Of a stretch of DNA of 6,564 nucleotides, positions 5,785 to 6,564 are shown one piece after another (the first letter of the stretch is position 1; every line of letters begins with the position of its first letter). The position numbers and the translations under genes were made by a program. This DNA is from Parachlamydiales bacterium (GTDB lineage Bacteria; Chlamydiota; Chlamydiia; Chlamydiales; JAJFMK01): contig JAGVKY010000123.1 of the NCBI GenBank assembly GCA_020050175.1, positions 1-6,564 of the forward strand, written 5' to 3'. Below the pieces are notes generated by a model. The model saw nothing but the letters and a program-made list of their open reading frames with translations. It searched no databases and was not told the DNA's origin.

Positions 5785-6437
5785 TGAACCAGACGAAAAG
5801 ATTTTTTATTCTTATTCTAACTGTTTTTGCAGTTCATGGTGAGGATAAGAGGTTAACACCCGATGAAGCCTTAGCCAAATTGATGGAGGGGAATGACCGG
5901 TTTGTTCACGCTAAGTTACTTCATCCAGACGAAAGTCCTTTGCGACGAGAGGAGACTGTTTTACAGCAGAATCCCTTTGCTGTCGTTTTGGGGTGTTCAG
6001 ATTCTCGCACCCCTCCAACGACACTTTTTGATCAGGGAATAGGAGATATTTTTTCTGTGCGGGTGGCTGGAAATGTGGTGGGACCGATTGAGATGGAGAG
6101 TATTATCTACTCAGCTATTTATACCGGCGCTTCTATCTTTGTGGTTCTGGGGCATGAAAATTGCGGAGCTGTAACGGCCACCTTGCAGAAACACACAAGG
6201 TACATCCCCCTCATTGCAGCAATGATTAAACAAAATTTGGATGGTTATATTAATATTGAAGGGTTAAGTCTCGAGGGGGCGATCAAAAAAAATGCTCTCG
6301 CTGTTGTTTCTACTATCAAACAAAACAAAGAGATTAATAATTATATTCTTTCTGGGAGACTTAAGGTTGTAGCCGCTTATTATCACCTCGGTTCGGGGGA
6401 AGTTGAGATTTTAGAGGAAGAAAGAGAAGAGAGTTAA
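5784..6437 (+). CDS. Periplasmic beta-carbonic anhydrase, copy 2
   Basis: 217 residues from a GTG start whose G is the last base of the copy 1 stop (TAGTG). Residues 1-19 (NQTKRFFILILTVFAVHG after the start Met) are a signal peptide, so a periplasmic location is expected. The zinc and catalytic residues stand at the same numbers as in copy 1: Cys71, Asp73 and Arg75 in GCSDSR, His124 and Cys127 in GHENCGAV. The two proteins align almost without gaps (one residue missing near 138) and by eye well over half of the mature residues are identical, so they arose by tandem duplication. Divergence is spread along the length, with signal peptide, middle helices and an acidic tail (EEEREES) differing most. 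Both copies appear active; retention of two suggests dosage or slightly different conditions of use (inference). The next gene begins 13 bases downstream. Confidence 0.93.
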   Translation: MNQTKRFFILILTVFAVHGEDKRLTPDEALAKLMEGNDRFVHAKLLHPDESPLRREETVLQQNPFAVVLGCSDSRTPPTTLFDQGIGDIFSVRVAGNVVGPIEMESIIYSAIYTGASIFVVLGHENCGAVTATLQKHTRYIPLIAAMIKQNLDGYINIEGLSLEGAIKKNALAVVSTIKQNKEINNYILSGRLKVVAAYYHLGSGEVEILEEEREES

Positions 6438-6447
6438 TATACTCTCT
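6428..6447 (+). promoter_or_regulatory. Perfect inverted repeat over the stop of carbonic anhydrase 2 and just before the next start
   Basis: AGAGAGT (6428-6434) and ACTCTCT (6441-6447) can form a perfect seven-base-pair stem with the loop TAATAT, which contains the TAA stop of copy 2. It ends three bases before the ATG at 6451 and takes up the only purine-rich ribosome-site-like bases nearby. It could restrain translation of the next gene until ribosomes finishing copy 2 melt it. Regulatory role is inferred. Confidence 0.35.
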
Positions 6448-6450
6448 AGA

Positions 6451-6564
6451 ATGAACCCCCATATTTTAGCGTTAGCTACTTCAGTCCCCGACTACCAGAT
6501 GAATCAGGAAAAAACTGGCGAACTGGTCATCGAGCTTTTTTCCCTAACAGGGTCGATTGCTAAG
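6451..6564 (+). CDS. N-terminus of a probable type III polyketide synthase (chalcone/stilbene synthase-like), cut by window end
   Basis: Thirty-eight codons are visible from the ATG to the edge with no stop. The start reads MNPHILALATSVPDYQMNQE and continues TGELVIELFSLTG. This is the opening strand-turn-helix of thiolase-fold enzymes: a hydrophobic strand, A-x-x-x-P, a short linker, Q-x-x, then an amphipathic helix containing ELF. It matches the start of bacterial type III polyketide synthases best. A KASIII-like ketoacyl synthase is the alternative. Such enzymes condense malonyl-CoA units onto a starter CoA ester. The catalytic Cys-His-Asn triad lies outside the window, so function is not confirmed. 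It sits 13 bases after carbonic anhydrase 2 in the same direction and is probably in the same operon. Confidence 0.6.
   Translation, partial: MNPHILALATSVPDYQMNQEKTGELVIELFSLTGSIAK

Overview
The window looks like chromosomal DNA from an environmental (amoeba- or invertebrate-associated) member of the Chlamydiota, such as the Parachlamydia/Waddlia/Simkania group. This is inferred from the gene families together: a DUF2490 outer-membrane-type protein, a signal-peptide-bearing GT92-like glycosyltransferase, a chlamydial-looking metallophosphoesterase, a lemA-htpX pair, thiL, and moderately AT-rich DNA. No 16S or other definitive marker is present, so the taxonomic call is tentative. There are no rRNA or tRNA genes, insertion sequences, CRISPR arrays or phage genes, and no gene-free stretch longer than about 145 bp.

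Layout. Left part (1-1765, + strand): the 3' part of a DUF2490 beta-barrel-like gene, probably entering from outside the window, then a secreted GT92/GT2-like glycosyltransferase that is visibly more AT-rich than its neighbours. Middle part (1785-3370, - strand): a two-gene operon, lemA followed by an htpX-like M48 zinc metalloprotease. It converges with the glycosyltransferase across a 19-bp gap and diverges from the next block across a 79-bp promoter-bearing gap. Right part (3450-6564, + strand): a calcineurin-like metallophosphoesterase that keeps both ends of its fold but seems to lack the middle, including the C-terminal metal-binding histidines. It overlaps thiL (thiamine-monophosphate kinase) by ATGA. 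A 143-bp gap follows, then two tandem signal-peptide-bearing beta-carbonic anhydrases overlapping by one base. Thirteen bases later comes the first 38 codons of what looks like a type III polyketide synthase, which runs off the window.

How the genes work together. LemA and HtpX form a commonly paired inner-membrane unit (membrane-protein quality control is the usual view of HtpX). ThiL makes thiamine diphosphate. The two carbonic anhydrases carry identical metal-site residues and predicted export signals, so they should interconvert CO2 and bicarbonate in the periplasm. The polyketide synthase lies immediately behind them in a possible three-gene operon. I see no convincing new defence or mobile system. 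The items most worth a second look are the internally deleted phosphoesterase, the tandem exported carbonic anhydrases joined to a polyketide synthase, and the secreted glycosyltransferase with two T8 tracts in its signal-peptide codons.
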